From: Kitagawia praeruptora
Taxonomy: Eukaryota; Streptophyta; Magnoliopsida; Apiales; Apiaceae
Direction: 5' to 3'
Assembly: GCA_037693485.1 (NCBI GenBank)
Contig: CM075344.1
Span: forward strand, 98,305,001-98,369,000
DNA length: 64,000 nt
Numbering within the stretch: the stretch's first letter is position 1; each line of letters starts with the position of its first letter. The notes under the pieces are model-generated. The model saw nothing but the letters and a program-made list of their open reading frames with translations, was not told the origin of the DNA and searched no databases. Positions 22,345 through 32,131 of this stretch are shown in pieces. Made by a program: the position numbers and the translations under genes.

Positions 22345-24405
22345 ATGGGTGAACAATATCTCGAAGCTAAATCAGATTATAGAGCTCCTCTCCTCACTGG
22401 ATCAGAAAATTACAACTGGTGGAAATGTAGAATGGAAACATTCTTGTCCAAGAGACCACTGGTATTAAGAGTGGTGCAAAAAGGAGACTTCAAATTTCTG
22501 GATGATAAGAACAATCCAAAAGATGTTGATGATCTTACTCCCGATGAGATTATCAAATGCGGTTATAATGGAGAAGCTAGGAACTCCATCATGAATGCTC
22601 TAGATCAAGCTGAGTATGACAAAGTCTCCTCCCTAAAGACAGCAAAAGAAATGTGGGATGCTTTGGAAACCTATCATGAAGGATCAAAAACCTTGAGGAA
22701 GGTGAAGCTTAGCAAACTAATGAATGATTTTGGAAACTTCAAGCTCAAGGATGATGAAACTATCAAAGAAGGTCAAGCAAGGTTCCAAGTTACTATAAAC
22801 TCATTAAAGAGACTTGGAAAAGATATTCCACAAGATGAAATTAACATGAAAGTGTTAAGTGCGGTACCATTTATTTATGAAGCCAAGGTCACGGCTTTGG
22901 AATCATCCTCAACAATCGACACCATGGATCACCTAGCAGTTTTTGCTGAGCTAGAACAGTTTGAAAGTAAGTTAAACAAAAGTCAGAATGAAGGTGTTCG
23001 GGTTCCTTTAGCCAAAATGAGGAATTTGGCTCTGCATTCTACAAACAGCAAGCCAGAATCGTCAAACAGCAAGCTGTTTGAGTCTGATGAAGAATCTGAT
23101 GAAGAAATGGCACTTATCTCACAAAAGATCAAGAGGCTGATTGAGAAGAAAAATAGAATGAAAAGAGAAAGAGGTAATTTCTCCAAAAGGAAAGACAAGG
23201 AACAAACTTGCTTCGAATGTGGCAAGCCGGGCCATTTTAAAAAGGACTGTTTCAAGCTAAAGTCTAAACAGCAAGCTGTTTTCAAGGACAAGAGAAAATC
23301 AAAGGCCTTACTGACTTGGAGTGATGATGACTCAGACTCTAGTGATGACTCAAGTGAAGACATGGTGAATTTGGCTCTTGTAGGTCTACATGACGAAGAA
23401 AGCTCACTAGGATCCATAAAAGAAGGCTTTGTGGATAGTGACTGTTCAGATTCAGAAGATGATGCAAGTGAGGTAAACTCAATCAATTCTGATTTACCTT
23501 CATCTCATAATATGCTAGAAGAACTAACCATGCAGGTACCAAATCAAGTGTCCATAATTGAGTTTATGGAACTAAAAAATAAGAATAGCAAGCTGGAAAA
23601 GAACAACAACCAGTTAAAGAAGATTATTGCTGAGTTAATGACTGAGAAGAATCCAGAAACAAACCATAATGATCTCATTGATGATTTAAAGGAGAAACTA
23701 GTTCAATTCGAAGGAGTCAACAAAGTGATTCTTCAAAGAAATGAGGCTCTCATGAAAGAACTTAGAAGATTGAAATCAGAGATTGAAGAAAAGAATGAAT
23801 GTATACAATCATTCAAGCACAAAGATTCAAGTGAAGCCGAATCCTCAAAATCTGCAGAAAAGAGAAAACAGCAAGCTGAACTTATCAATCAGCAAGCTGA
23901 TTTGATTTCTCTTCTGGAAAAAGAGGTCAAGAACCTCCAGAAAGGCATGGAAACCTTTGTTCAAGGAGAAGACAGCCTAAAGACATTAATGAAGAAGACA
24001 AATGTTCCCCTGGTTAGAGAAGGAGTTGGCATAAACTTAAACAAGAAGCATAGTGTACTTCAATATGATGGTAGAAATGGCATACCTTATGATTATGCTA
24101 TGCCCTGGAAGATTTGCAACAAATGTGGTGGAAAAGGCCATCTGGAAAAAGAGTGTGTGGTTCAAATCAACCACAAAGGAAAATCAGCTTACCAGAATGG
24201 AGCAGTCAGAAGACAAACAGCACGCTGGAATGCCCCTGACAGAAGACAAACAGCACGCTGGAATGCTCCTGACAGAAGACAAACAGCTTACCAACAGTCA
24301 CCAAAAGTGATCCAAATGTGGATCAAGAAAGCTGATTTAAATGTTTTATATATCCTTGCTTCTAACCAATTTGGACCCAAACCTATATGGGTACCAAAAC
24401 ATTAA
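22345..24405 (+). CDS. SIRE-type Gag protein
   Basis: The ORF encodes 686 residues and starts at ATG 22345, just after the primer site. The N-terminal half has the copia Gag core (YNWWKCRMETFL, AKEMWDALETYHEGS, LSKLMNDFGNF). A CCHC knuckle CFECGKPGHFKKDC lies near residue 289, followed by an acidic Ser/Asp-rich region, a long coiled-coil-like Lys/Glu stretch (about 400-550) and a second knuckle CNKCGGKGHLEKEC near residue 590. Two 33-bp tandem repeats (24208-24273) encode RRQTARWNAPD. The frame ends in the conserved-looking GPKPIWVPK tail before TAA. Copies of the dispersed motif add NSK, QQA and QTA peptides. The frame is intact, so it is probably functional for particle assembly. Confidence 0.9.
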   Translation: MGEQYLEAKSDYRAPLLTGSENYNWWKCRMETFLSKRPLVLRVVQKGDFKFLDDKNNPKDVDDLTPDEIIKCGYNGEARNSIMNALDQAEYDKVSSLKTAKEMWDALETYHEGSKTLRKVKLSKLMNDFGNFKLKDDETIKEGQARFQVTINSLKRLGKDIPQDEINMKVLSAVPFIYEAKVTALESSSTIDTMDHLAVFAELEQFESKLNKSQNEGVRVPLAKMRNLALHSTNSKPESSNSKLFESDEESDEEMALISQKIKRLIEKKNRMKRERGNFSKRKDKEQTCFECGKPGHFKKDCFKLKSKQQAVFKDKRKSKALLTWSDDDSDSSDDSSEDMVNLALVGLHDEESSLGSIKEGFVDSDCSDSEDDASEVNSINSDLPSSHNMLEELTMQVPNQVSIIEFMELKNKNSKLEKNNNQLKKIIAELMTEKNPETNHNDLIDDLKEKLVQFEGVNKVILQRNEALMKELRRLKSEIEEKNECIQSFKHKDSSEAESSKSAEKRKQQAELINQQADLISLLEKEVKNLQKGMETFVQGEDSLKTLMKKTNVPLVREGVGINLNKKHSVLQYDGRNGIPYDYAMPWKICNKCGGKGHLEKECVVQINHKGKSAYQNGAVRRQTARWNAPDRRQTARWNAPDRRQTAYQQSPKVIQMWIKKADLNVLYILASNQFGPKPIWVPKH

Positions 24406-24428
24406 ATTGGTGTTTGTTTGTTTTGTAG

Positions 24429-27400
24429 ATATGTCTTACCGCTAAAGTAAAGTCAAATCAATGGATTTTGGATAGCGGATGCACTAGACATATGTGTGGA
24501 GACAAATCTCAGTTCATGAGTCTCGAAATGAAGAAAGGAGGAAGAGTTACAATTGGCAATAGCAAGACTCTTCGAATTCTTGGTATTGGCTCTATTGGTA
24601 ATAGTAATATTTCGATCGATAAAGTTCAATATGTCAAAGGTCTTTCATATAATTTACTTAGTGTCACTCAATTATTTGATGATGGACACTTTGTTAAGTT
24701 TGGCATAGATAAAACTATTATTACCATTCGTGCTAACAAAATCCCCCTAGTTGCTAGAAGGGAAGGAAATATATATGTATTAAACTTCGAAATGCAGGAA
24801 ACAGCATGCTGTTTGTCTGCAATAGTCGAAAATGATCCTTATATTTGGCATAGGAGGTTGGGACATGCACACATGGACTTGCTTAATAAACTATCAAGCA
24901 AGAATCTGGTCAGAGGACTTCCAAAACTGAAGTATTCTAAGGTTGAAGTATGTTCAGCATGCCAATTGGGTAAACAAATTCGAAGCACTCACAAAGCAAA
25001 GAAAATGGTATCCACTTCTAAACCTTTAGAGCTACTGCATTTGGATTTATTTGGTCCTGAAGCTTATAAAAGTATTGGAGGTAAACAATATGGTTTTGTA
25101 ATTGTAGATGATTTTTCTAGATTTACTTGGGTATTGTTTCTTCGTACTAAAGATTGTGCTTTTGATGAATTTGAGAAACTAATTAAGCTTCTTGAGAACA
25201 AGCATGATACAAGACTTGTAGGTATAAGAAGTGATAGAGGAGGTGAATTTGTCAATGAGAAATTCATTACATATTGTGAACAAAGAGGAATCTCCCATGA
25301 ATTTTCTGCTCCAAGAACTCCACAACAAAATGGAGTGGTGGAAAGAAAGAATAGGTCACTTCAAGAAACAGCAAGGACTCTTCTACAAGAAAGCAAGCTT
25401 CCTAGAAGTTTTTGGGCCGAAGCGGTGAATACGGCATGCTATTTGTTGAATCGAATTATAATCAGGCCAATTTTGGACAAAACTCCATATCAATTGTTGA
25501 GAAACAAGAAGCCTAGTATCAGTTACTTCAAGATTTTTGGTTCCAAGTGTTTTGTTCTCAAGACAATTGGTAAAGATGGTAAATTCGATGCTAAATCCTA
25601 TGAAGCCATATTTCTTGGTTATTCTTTAACAAGTAGAGCTTATAGAATTTATAATATTAATAAGCATATTGTTGAAGAATCTATTGATGTTACTTTTCAA
25701 GAACCTAACAATGATCTACCAAGAGTTGAGACAGATTTTGCAGAACAGCAAGCTGAAAGTGAAAAACAGCAAGCTGGAAGTGCAAATCAGCAAGCTGGAA
25801 GTGCAAATCAGCAAACTGGGAGTGCAAATCAGCAAGAGGAAAGTTCAGAACAGCAAACTGAAGATGAAGACGAAGAAGAAAGTCAGCAAGTCAAGGATGA
25901 TGTAGACAACAACAATCAGCATGCTGAAAGTTCAAAACAGCAAGCTGAAATGGAAAATACAATCTCCAGAATTGCAAAAATATCTTTGGGAGGCCCTAGT
26001 AGATCAAGAACTACTGAGAAACTACCTATTTATGATAAAAAGGATCAGTCACCTCAAAGGATAAGAAAGAAAACTCATGAAGAAATAGCTCAACATTCTT
26101 TACCAAGAGCAACAAGAACGGTCAAGAATCATCCTCCGGAGTTGGTCATTGGTGACATTACTGATGGAATTACTACAAGAAGAGGAAAGGCAAATTATTG
26201 TGCTCATGCAGCCTTCCTAGCTCAAGAAGAACCCAAAAATATCAATGAAGCATTAGAAGATGAAAATTGGATCATGGCGATGCAAGAAGAATTAAATCAG
26301 TTTGAAAGATGTGAAGTTTGGGAACTTGTCAAGCCACCAGAAGATGCTTCAATCATTGGAACAAGATGGGTGTTTAAAAACAAAGTTGATGAATTTGGCA
26401 CCGTTACTCGAAATAAAGCAAGGCTTGTAGCTCAAGGATATAATCAACAAGAAGGCATTGACTTTGATCAAACTTATGCTCCTGTTGCACGTTTGGAATC
26501 AATTAGGATGCTTCTTGCCTATGCATGTTTCAAGAAATTCAAGCTATATCAAATGGACGTAAAGAGCGCATTTCTAAATGGCTTGCTGGAAGAGGAGGTT
26601 TATGTCAAACAACCTCCTGGATTCGAACATGATCAGTATCCAGACTATGTATTCAAGCTAAAGAAGGCTCTTTATGGTTTAAAGCAGGCTCCAAGGGCTT
26701 GGTACAAAAGGCTTAGTAAGTTCCTCATCAAAAATGGTTTTATTCGAGGTAAAATCGATCCCACATTATTTATTAAGCAAGATGGTAAAGATATTCTTAT
26801 TGTTCAAATATATGTGGATGATATTATTTTTGGAGCTACTAATGAATCTATGTGTAAGTGGTTTTCTAAGTGTATGCATAGTGAGTTCGAAATGAGCTTG
26901 ATGGGTGAGCTCAACTATTTCTTGGGTCTTCAAATCAAGCAATCTAAGGATGGAATTTTTGTACATCAATCCAAGTACACAAAGAATCTGCTCAAAAGAT
27001 TTGGTTATGAAGATGTTAAGTCAAAATCAACTCCTATGATGCAAAACAGCAAGCTGTTTGCAGATGAAAATGGTAAGGCTGTTGATATCAAAAGATATCG
27101 AGGTATGATTGGAAGCCTACTGTATTTAACTGCTTCTAGACCTGACATAATGTATAGTGTATGTGTTTGTGCAAGATTTCAATCAAACCCTAAAGAATCT
27201 CACTTAATTGCCATTAAAAGAATATTTCGTTATTTAAGTGGTACCATTTCTCTTGGTTTGTTCTATCCTATCACAAATACTTTTGATCTTGTTGGGTATA
27301 GTGATGCAGATTATGCAGGTTGCTTAATTGATAGAAAAAGCACTAGTGGTGTTTGCACATTTCTTGGACAAAGTCTAGTGTCTTGGCAATGCAAGAAACA

Positions 27401-27752
27401 AACTTCGGTTGCTTTATCCACTGCAGAAGGGGAGTATCTAGCAGCTGGGAGCTGTTGTTCTCAACTTCTATGGATGATTCAAACTCTAAGGGACTTTGAT
27501 ATCAAGTGTGGAAAAGTTCCAATCAACTGTGACAACACTAGCACCATTAGCATTTCTAAAAATCCGGTGAATCACTCAAGAACGAAGCATATCGATGTTC
27601 GACATCATTTCTTGAGAGATAATGTTGCTAAGGGCAAGATAGAGTTGGTCTTTGTTCCAACTGAGTTTCAATTAGCAGATATTTTCACAAAGCCCCTTGC
27701 TGAAGAAAGATTCTCAGTCATTCGAATGCAACTTGGAATGTGTTCTATGTAA
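24429..27752 (+). CDS. SIRE-type Pol: protease, integrase, RT, RNase H
   Basis: The open frame starts after a TAG at 24426 and has no early ATG: the first ATG is in CTRHMCGD. Order is protease (LDSGCTRHM), integrase HHCC finger (HRRLGHAH ... CSACQLG), DDE core (LDLFGP, SDRGGEF, ERKNR), a Gln-rich spacer rich in QQA, RT ([29 protein letters not shown] near 26811) and RNase H ([26 protein letters not shown]). Integrase before RT marks Ty1/copia. The frame differs from gag: gag ends at 24405 and pol opens 23 bp later in another frame, so expression needs a shift plus readthrough, or splicing, or the copy carries a lesion. All catalytic motifs are visible. The pol stop overlaps a copy of the dispersed motif. 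Confidence 0.88.
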   Translation: MCLTAKVKSNQWILDSGCTRHMCGDKSQFMSLEMKKGGRVTIGNSKTLRILGIGSIGNSNISIDKVQYVKGLSYNLLSVTQLFDDGHFVKFGIDKTIITIRANKIPLVARREGNIYVLNFEMQETACCLSAIVENDPYIWHRRLGHAHMDLLNKLSSKNLVRGLPKLKYSKVEVCSACQLGKQIRSTHKAKKMVSTSKPLELLHLDLFGPEAYKSIGGKQYGFVIVDDFSRFTWVLFLRTKDCAFDEFEKLIKLLENKHDTRLVGIRSDRGGEFVNEKFITYCEQRGISHEFSAPRTPQQNGVVERKNRSLQETARTLLQESKLPRSFWAEAVNTACYLLNRIIIRPILDKTPYQLLRNKKPSISYFKIFGSKCFVLKTIGKDGKFDAKSYEAIFLGYSLTSRAYRIYNINKHIVEESIDVTFQEPNNDLPRVETDFAEQQAESEKQQAGSANQQAGSANQQTGSANQQEESSEQQTEDEDEEESQQVKDDVDNNNQHAESSKQQAEMENTISRIAKISLGGPSRSRTTEKLPIYDKKDQSPQRIRKKTHEEIAQHSLPRATRTVKNHPPELVIGDITDGITTRRGKANYCAHAAFLAQEEPKNINEALEDENWIMAMQEELNQFERCEVWELVKPPEDASIIGTRWVFKNKVDEFGTVTRNKARLVAQGYNQQEGIDFDQTYAPVARLESIRMLLAYACFKKFKLYQMDVKSAFLNGLLEEEVYVKQPPGFEHDQYPDYVFKLKKALYGLKQAPRAWYKRLSKFLIKNGFIRGKIDPTLFIKQDGKDILIVQIYVDDIIFGATNESMCKWFSKCMHSEFEMSLMGELNYFLGLQIKQSKDGIFVHQSKYTKNLLKRFGYEDVKSKSTPMMQNSKLFADENGKAVDIKRYRGMIGSLLYLTASRPDIMYSVCVCARFQSNPKESHLIAIKRIFRYLSGTISLGLFYPITNTFDLVGYSDADYAGCLIDRKSTSGVCTFLGQSLVSWQCKKQTSVALSTAEGEYLAAGSCCSQLLWMIQTLRDFDIKCGKVPINCDNTSTISISKNPVNHSRTKHIDVRHHFLRDNVAKGKIELVFVPTEFQLADIFTKPLAEERFSVIRMQLGMCSM

Positions 27753-28340
27753 ACAGCGTGCTGATTGACAGTTTCTAAACAGGTCAGCTTACCATTTGTC
27801 ATGACTCTAGCTACAAACAGCATGCTGTTTGTCATCTGAAAATAAATAGCTATGCTCATGTTCTGATCATTAATATAACATGCTAATTGATTATGTGTTA
27901 AGGAAATTGCAAAATTGTAGATGAATGTTTATTTAAATTTTTTATTTAAATAATCTTGTTCCTAATTAATATTTGTGCAATTTACCTGATTAATGTGATT
28001 ATCCATGTTTTTCATGTTTTATTCATCTGTGAGAAATAGGAATTTATTGGTTTTTTGTTTTTCTTGTTTGTTTCTATTTTAATATTTTTTTTCCCATATA
28101 ATTCTATCTAATTATGTTATAATTAGATATTTAGTTTTTACAAAAAAAAAAAAAAAAAAAAAAAAACCATAAATTCTCCCCTAAAAATTGTCCAAAACTA
28201 AAGAGACGCGCTTCAATTGGGTCATTTCTTTCATTCACTATCCAAGCGGCAATTAGGGTTCCTAAGCGGCGGCTAGGCTGTGTAATCGGCGATTAAGGGT
28301 TTCAAGCGGCAACTCGGTTTTATCTGCTCATCTCATCACC
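27753..28340 (+). other. Spacer between pol and the third ORF
   Basis: It begins with three motif copies, then AT-rich DNA, a 25-base A run (28142-28166), and a leader with repeated AAGCGGC units (28239-28312) before the next ATG. The leader may serve a separate transcript for the third ORF, but no promoter is clear. Confidence 0.6.
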
Positions 28341-29660
28341 ATGGTTCGCAAAACCAGAGCTCAAAGGGAAGTGTCTCCATCAGTTTCTCAGAAAGACGAG
28401 ACAGTCGGTGGAATGCGAGAAAGCGGCGATGAAGTCACTCAAACCCCACAATCCAAGAAACTTAAGATGACAATGTCTCCAGTGTTCATCTCTCCTGCCT
28501 TCGAAGATAGATTTAAGGATTTGGACATGGGCAATCGAGCGATTATCTATGGGCAACCTCTGGCAAGTAAGATTATTCCCTCTCTTAATCAATGTGGAGT
28601 AATGAAATTGTTTTCGGACATTGGATTAGAGTCGTTCATACTTGATTTGCCCAATTTTTACTATCCTGATTTAGTCCGTGAATATTATGCTAATTTGCAA
28701 TCGGATAAATTTGGTAATGTAACATCGATGGTTAGGGGTACAATGATTCAATTAAACCCCCCTTTTTTAAGCTCTCGTTTGAAAATCAAAACATACAGTG
28801 AGCTTGATATCTATACTGCTCAAGGGTCTGTGAACCTACCCTTTCTCAGTTATGCTGAACAGTTACAGCTTTTGATGGGAGATGTTAAACCCTTGGATTC
28901 AAACCCCCCTCCCACTACTGTAGTAACTCCACTGGCTCATTTGGTGTTTAAGTTAGCCAGGTCACACCTCTGTCCTCGTGTAGGAAATAAGTCGAATTTC
29001 ACTTGTCAAGATGTTGTGGTTGTGGCAATGATTATGTCTGGAAGGGCTTTTGATGTACCAGGATTCATCTTGAAAAAGATGCAAGCTACAGTTGAGAAAT
29101 CTGTGAGTGGACTGCCGTATGCAAATTGGTTGTCTAATATCTTTAAGTTTTTCTCTGTTGATGTTAAAGGAGCTGTTAAGGTCACTGTTAAAGATTGCAT
29201 AGATCAAAAATTTCTGGCCTTGAACAATCTGCAAATTGAAGGAGATGTGTTGTCAAGAATTGTGATTCCTCAATCTGAAGGACATGCTGATCCTACTACC
29301 TCTTCTGCACCTCAATCTGCAAATCAGAACTTGGTTTCTCAGTCTCTGCAAGCAGATGTCACCATCATGACAAGTGAGATCATTTCCCTTCGAAATGATA
29401 CTCAAGCTATCAGAAATGATGTGAAGGATATCAAGGCAGACTTTCAAGCTATTAAGGGTGCTATGAAAGATATCATCTCCCAGGTCACAAGTATGAAGGA
29501 ATTGATGCTCAAGACAGTTGGTAACACCTCTACTGCTCACTCAGAGATTGTTCATGATCAAGGTTTGGAGAACTTAGCCAAAGCTGCTGCAAAGAATGCT
29601 CCTGGTGATGACACAGATACAGAGGCTACCAAGTCGAATGCTGAAGCAAGTGATCCTTAG
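28341..29660 (+). CDS. Third ORF of the SIRE-type element (accessory, env-position)
   Basis: The ORF encodes 439 residues from ATG 28341, lies between pol and the 3' LTR, and is in the place called env-like in SIRE elements. The N-terminus is basic (MVRKTRAQRE, KKLKM). The middle has LVREYYANL, MVRGTMIQLNPPF and a block LCPRVGNKSNFTCQD...GRAFDVPGFILKKM, which aligns by eye with the Athila accessory ORF at 2240-3358. The last third shows a heptad pattern (SEIISLRNDTQAIRNDVKDI) suggesting a coiled coil. No signal peptide or clear membrane segment is visible, so an envelope role is not supported. The frame is intact in this very young copy, implying recent selection or recent origin. Function unknown. 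Confidence 0.8.
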   Translation: MVRKTRAQREVSPSVSQKDETVGGMRESGDEVTQTPQSKKLKMTMSPVFISPAFEDRFKDLDMGNRAIIYGQPLASKIIPSLNQCGVMKLFSDIGLESFILDLPNFYYPDLVREYYANLQSDKFGNVTSMVRGTMIQLNPPFLSSRLKIKTYSELDIYTAQGSVNLPFLSYAEQLQLLMGDVKPLDSNPPPTTVVTPLAHLVFKLARSHLCPRVGNKSNFTCQDVVVVAMIMSGRAFDVPGFILKKMQATVEKSVSGLPYANWLSNIFKFFSVDVKGAVKVTVKDCIDQKFLALNNLQIEGDVLSRIVIPQSEGHADPTTSSAPQSANQNLVSQSLQADVTIMTSEIISLRNDTQAIRNDVKDIKADFQAIKGAMKDIISQVTSMKELMLKTVGNTSTAHSEIVHDQGLENLAKAAAKNAPGDDTDTEATKSNAEASDP

Positions 29661-29983
29661 TTTTTTGATGAATTAAGGGGGAGAAATTAGGAGAATTTCA
29701 TGCTCTAATTGCTTGCTCTGTTTGATTACTTTTATGATGCTTTTGACTGTAGTACCTAAGTACTTGGTTTTATTCTGACTGTTTGAACCTGTTAATTATG
29801 TGATGTTTGAATTATGTGGCATATGATGTTTTGTGATTTACTAAGTTTTTATTCTGGATATGCTAAAGTATATTTCTTAAACTTAAGATAAAAATTGTTT
29901 TATATCTAACATTGTGATGCAGGAATTTAGGGGGAGTCTCAAAATTCTCCTAAAAGTTTTGTAATCATCAAAAAGGGGGAGAT
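29661..29983 (+). other. 3' UTR of the SIRE-type element with polypurine tract
   Basis: AT-rich untranslated DNA ends in AAAAAGGGGGAGAT (about 29970-29983), the polypurine tract directly before the 3' LTR. A second purine-rich tract, AGGGGGAGAAATTAGG, lies at about 29675-29691. Confidence 0.8.
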
Positions 29984-31267
29984 TGAAACTCCTAAGTTTT
30001 GATGATAACAAACAGCAAGCCATTTGGCTTGTAGATATAAAAACAGCATGCTATTTCGTTTGTTCTAACTTGGTCTTGCAGGTTAAAACAGCATGCCATT
30101 TGTGTATGCTCTAACGTGTTTCTGCAGGGTAAAACAGCTTACTGATTGTCTAATCAGTACACATCAAACAGCAAGCCATTTGTCGCAAACAGCATGCCAA
30201 TTGTACAATCAGCAAGCTGATTGTGTCTGACGCTTTTTCAGTTCATTTCGGGAATTTAAGAGAACAGTCAAGAGGAGATGTTATATTGATTACATATATA
30301 GATTATATGTAAAAATCCTCAGAATATATATTCACCATCCTCCCACTTAAGCTTTTGGAGTCAAGACAAAATTCCTTTTGAATTAATAAGGTTACCTTAC
30401 CTTATTTTATTACACCTCCATACCTCCACTAAATACATCACATGGGACTTTTACAAACATTATTCCCTGCACATTATCTTCACCATACACGCACCAGTGC
30501 TCAGTCTTTTGCAGAGAATCAAACACACTCCATTGATCAAAAGAAGCCCTCCATTACTAACGGCTTGAATTCATACCGTTGGAATTCTTTCAAGCCTTAA
30601 ACCTTCAGATCTTGTTCACCTATATAAGAACTGAATAACATCAGTTCTTGTCACTGAATACAACGTGCAGAAAACAAGATATACTCACACAACTACTGAG
30701 CTTTCATTGCTAAACCTTTCAAAACCTTCAAACCTCATCATACACGTATATATATATATTCAGAGGATTTATAGGTTGAGTTGTATTCTTTCAAAACATT
30801 TGTATTGTTCAAAGTGTATTGTTTTGCTGTTGTACAAGATTGGCTTCAGGTTTTAGGGTGAGTCGAACTAGACTAGAGAAGTATACTTGGGAAGTAGTAC
30901 TTAGAAAGTTAGTTGTTCACAGGTAAACAGCAAGCCATTTGTAATCAGCAAGGGTTAAGGGAGATATATTGTTGGATCTTGTAATCGGTTTATAGTTGAT
31001 CAATAATATATTCTCTTACCAAGTTTGGTAAGGGACCAGGACGTAGACCATAGGGGATTAGGGGTCGAACCTGGCTAAAAGATTGTGTGTCTCTTTTACT
31101 TACTGTTTATATTCTTTCTGCATTGCATTTCAGGTACAATCAGCGTGCTGTTTGCGAACTGTGTTATCACAAACAGCAAGCTGTTTTCAGTAAATTTCAA
31201 AACAGTTCATAATTTCACACTATTAACCAAAAACACCTATTCACCCCCCCTCTAGGTGTTGTTTTTA
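29984..31267 (+). repeat. 3' LTR of the SIRE-type element
   Basis: Same length and, as far as read, same sequence as 21008-22291 (offset 8976). Confidence 0.95.
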
Positions 31268-31272
31268 AATTT

Positions 31273-32128
31273 TTCTTGTAAATTATGCAATGCAGGCAAA
31301 AGGATTGATATCGGAATATCAACCAAAATATAACAGTGCAAGAGCAGTCTACAGGGAGGTCGATGTAGTCTTTGAAGAGGCTTTACAGTGATCAGGAGGT
31401 CGATGATCGCGAGATTGACAATGATCACGAGGACAACAAAAGTGATGATTACTTAACTACTTATATTTTCTATGTGTATACTTTTGGTAGTAGGTTGGTA
31501 TTTTGAGAAAGACCAAGTAATGTATAATTGTAATGTAAGTCTTTCGACTTTAGACTTAGTACAATGTTTGTGTTGTATTGACATATGTTTTGTTCGATTT
31601 TCATTTGGGGAATTCAAAATGTCATTTATGGTTTGATATACTTTTGTGCATGGTATATTAAAATTTCAGATAGGACACTGCAAGATGGACTAATAAATAG
31701 TGTTACATAAAAGTGTTGCCAATAAAATCTAAAAGTATTACAATAGAAATAAAAATGTTACAGATAAATATTGCTAAAAAACCAAAAAACATTGCAAAAG
31801 GCACTAAAACGTTGCATTAAAATGTTGCAATAAACTCACTTTATAACATTTTAAGTCAATAAATGTTTCAAAAAAGTGTTGCATTAGTCTGTTGTAACAC
31901 CTTAAAAGTGTTACTAAAACATGCAAATGTGTTACAACAAACTCTTTTTGTAATACTTTTAAAAGCGTTGCAATAAGTTCAAAAAGCGTTGCTATAGAAG
32001 GCTATTGCAACGCCGGCAAATGCAACACCGAGTTTTAGCAAAAGCGTTGCATAAACATCTATTGTAACACTTTTGGGACCTAATATTACACTTTTTTGGT
32101 GTTGCAACAGCCCATATTTGGTGTAGTG
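31273..32128 (+). other. Right part of the CACTA element with subterminal repeats and right TIR
   Basis: A short exon-like remnant (31294-31390) is followed by AT-rich DNA, then from about 31690 by many AAAGTGTTGCAAT-type subterminal units in both orientations. The TIR occupies 32098-32128. These repeats are the usual transposase-binding region of CACTA elements. Confidence 0.75.
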
Positions 32129-32131
32129 CAA

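Larger units (their letters stand above)
21033..31189 (+). repeat. Dispersed palindromic motif family (CAAACAGCAWGCTGTTTG)
   Basis: Copies in the 5' LTR lie at about 21033-21050, 21064-21081, 21109-21126, 21157-21172, 21189-21206, 21210-21227, 21230-21247, 21949-21965, 21967-21978, 22161-22178 and 22194-22211, and all recur in the 3' LTR. Internal copies lie at 23042, 23063-23080, 23266-23282, 23866-23880, 23886-23904, 24214-24228, 24247-24261, 24280-24292, 24798-24815, 24953-24968, six or seven across 25742-25858, 25913-25930, 25934-25950, 27042-27060, 27750-27767, 27783-27798 and 27814-27831. The copy at 27814-27831 is a perfect 18-bp palindrome. Coding copies occur in three frames. Confidence 0.85.
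21008..31267 (+). mobile_element. Young SIRE/Maximus-type Ty1/copia LTR retrotransposon
   Basis: Two 1284-bp LTRs (21008-22291 and 29984-31267) flank gag, pol and a third ORF. Target duplications AATTT lie at 21003-21007 and 31268-31272. The LTRs look identical on base-by-base reading of the stretches I compared, so insertion is very recent. Lineage evidence is an initiator-Met-type primer site, CACCCCCCCTCTAGG just before the LTR end, two zinc knuckles in Gag, and a long extra ORF after pol. LTR termini are TG...TA if the duplication is AATTT. The element carries a dense dispersed palindromic motif described separately. Confidence 0.94.
16819..32128 (+). mobile_element. Gene-capturing (Pack-)CACTA transposon, split by a copia insertion
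   Basis: The ends start with CACTACACCA and the reverse complement TGGTGTAGTG, with terminal inverted repeats of 31 bp that match at 26 positions. Both sides are flanked by CAA (16816-16818 and 32129-32131), the 3-bp target duplication of CACTA elements. Both ends carry many subterminal TGCAACAC/GTGTTGCA units. Excluding the copia element, the transposon is about 5 kb. It has no recognisable transposase but contains exon/intron pieces of plant genes, so it is non-autonomous. Boundaries are strong; the exact extent of captured DNA is inferred. Confidence 0.85.

Noticed and set aside
24408..24428. A complete intron between gag and pol
   Set aside because: Only an acceptor-like tract is visible; nearby donors would give an intron too short for plants. 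Kept as a hypothesis in findings only.
25742..25950. Gln-rich QQA repeats as a protein-level low-complexity domain
   Set aside because: The same DNA motif is read in other frames elsewhere and lies in noncoding LTR and UTR, so the peptide repeat is a consequence of the DNA motif.
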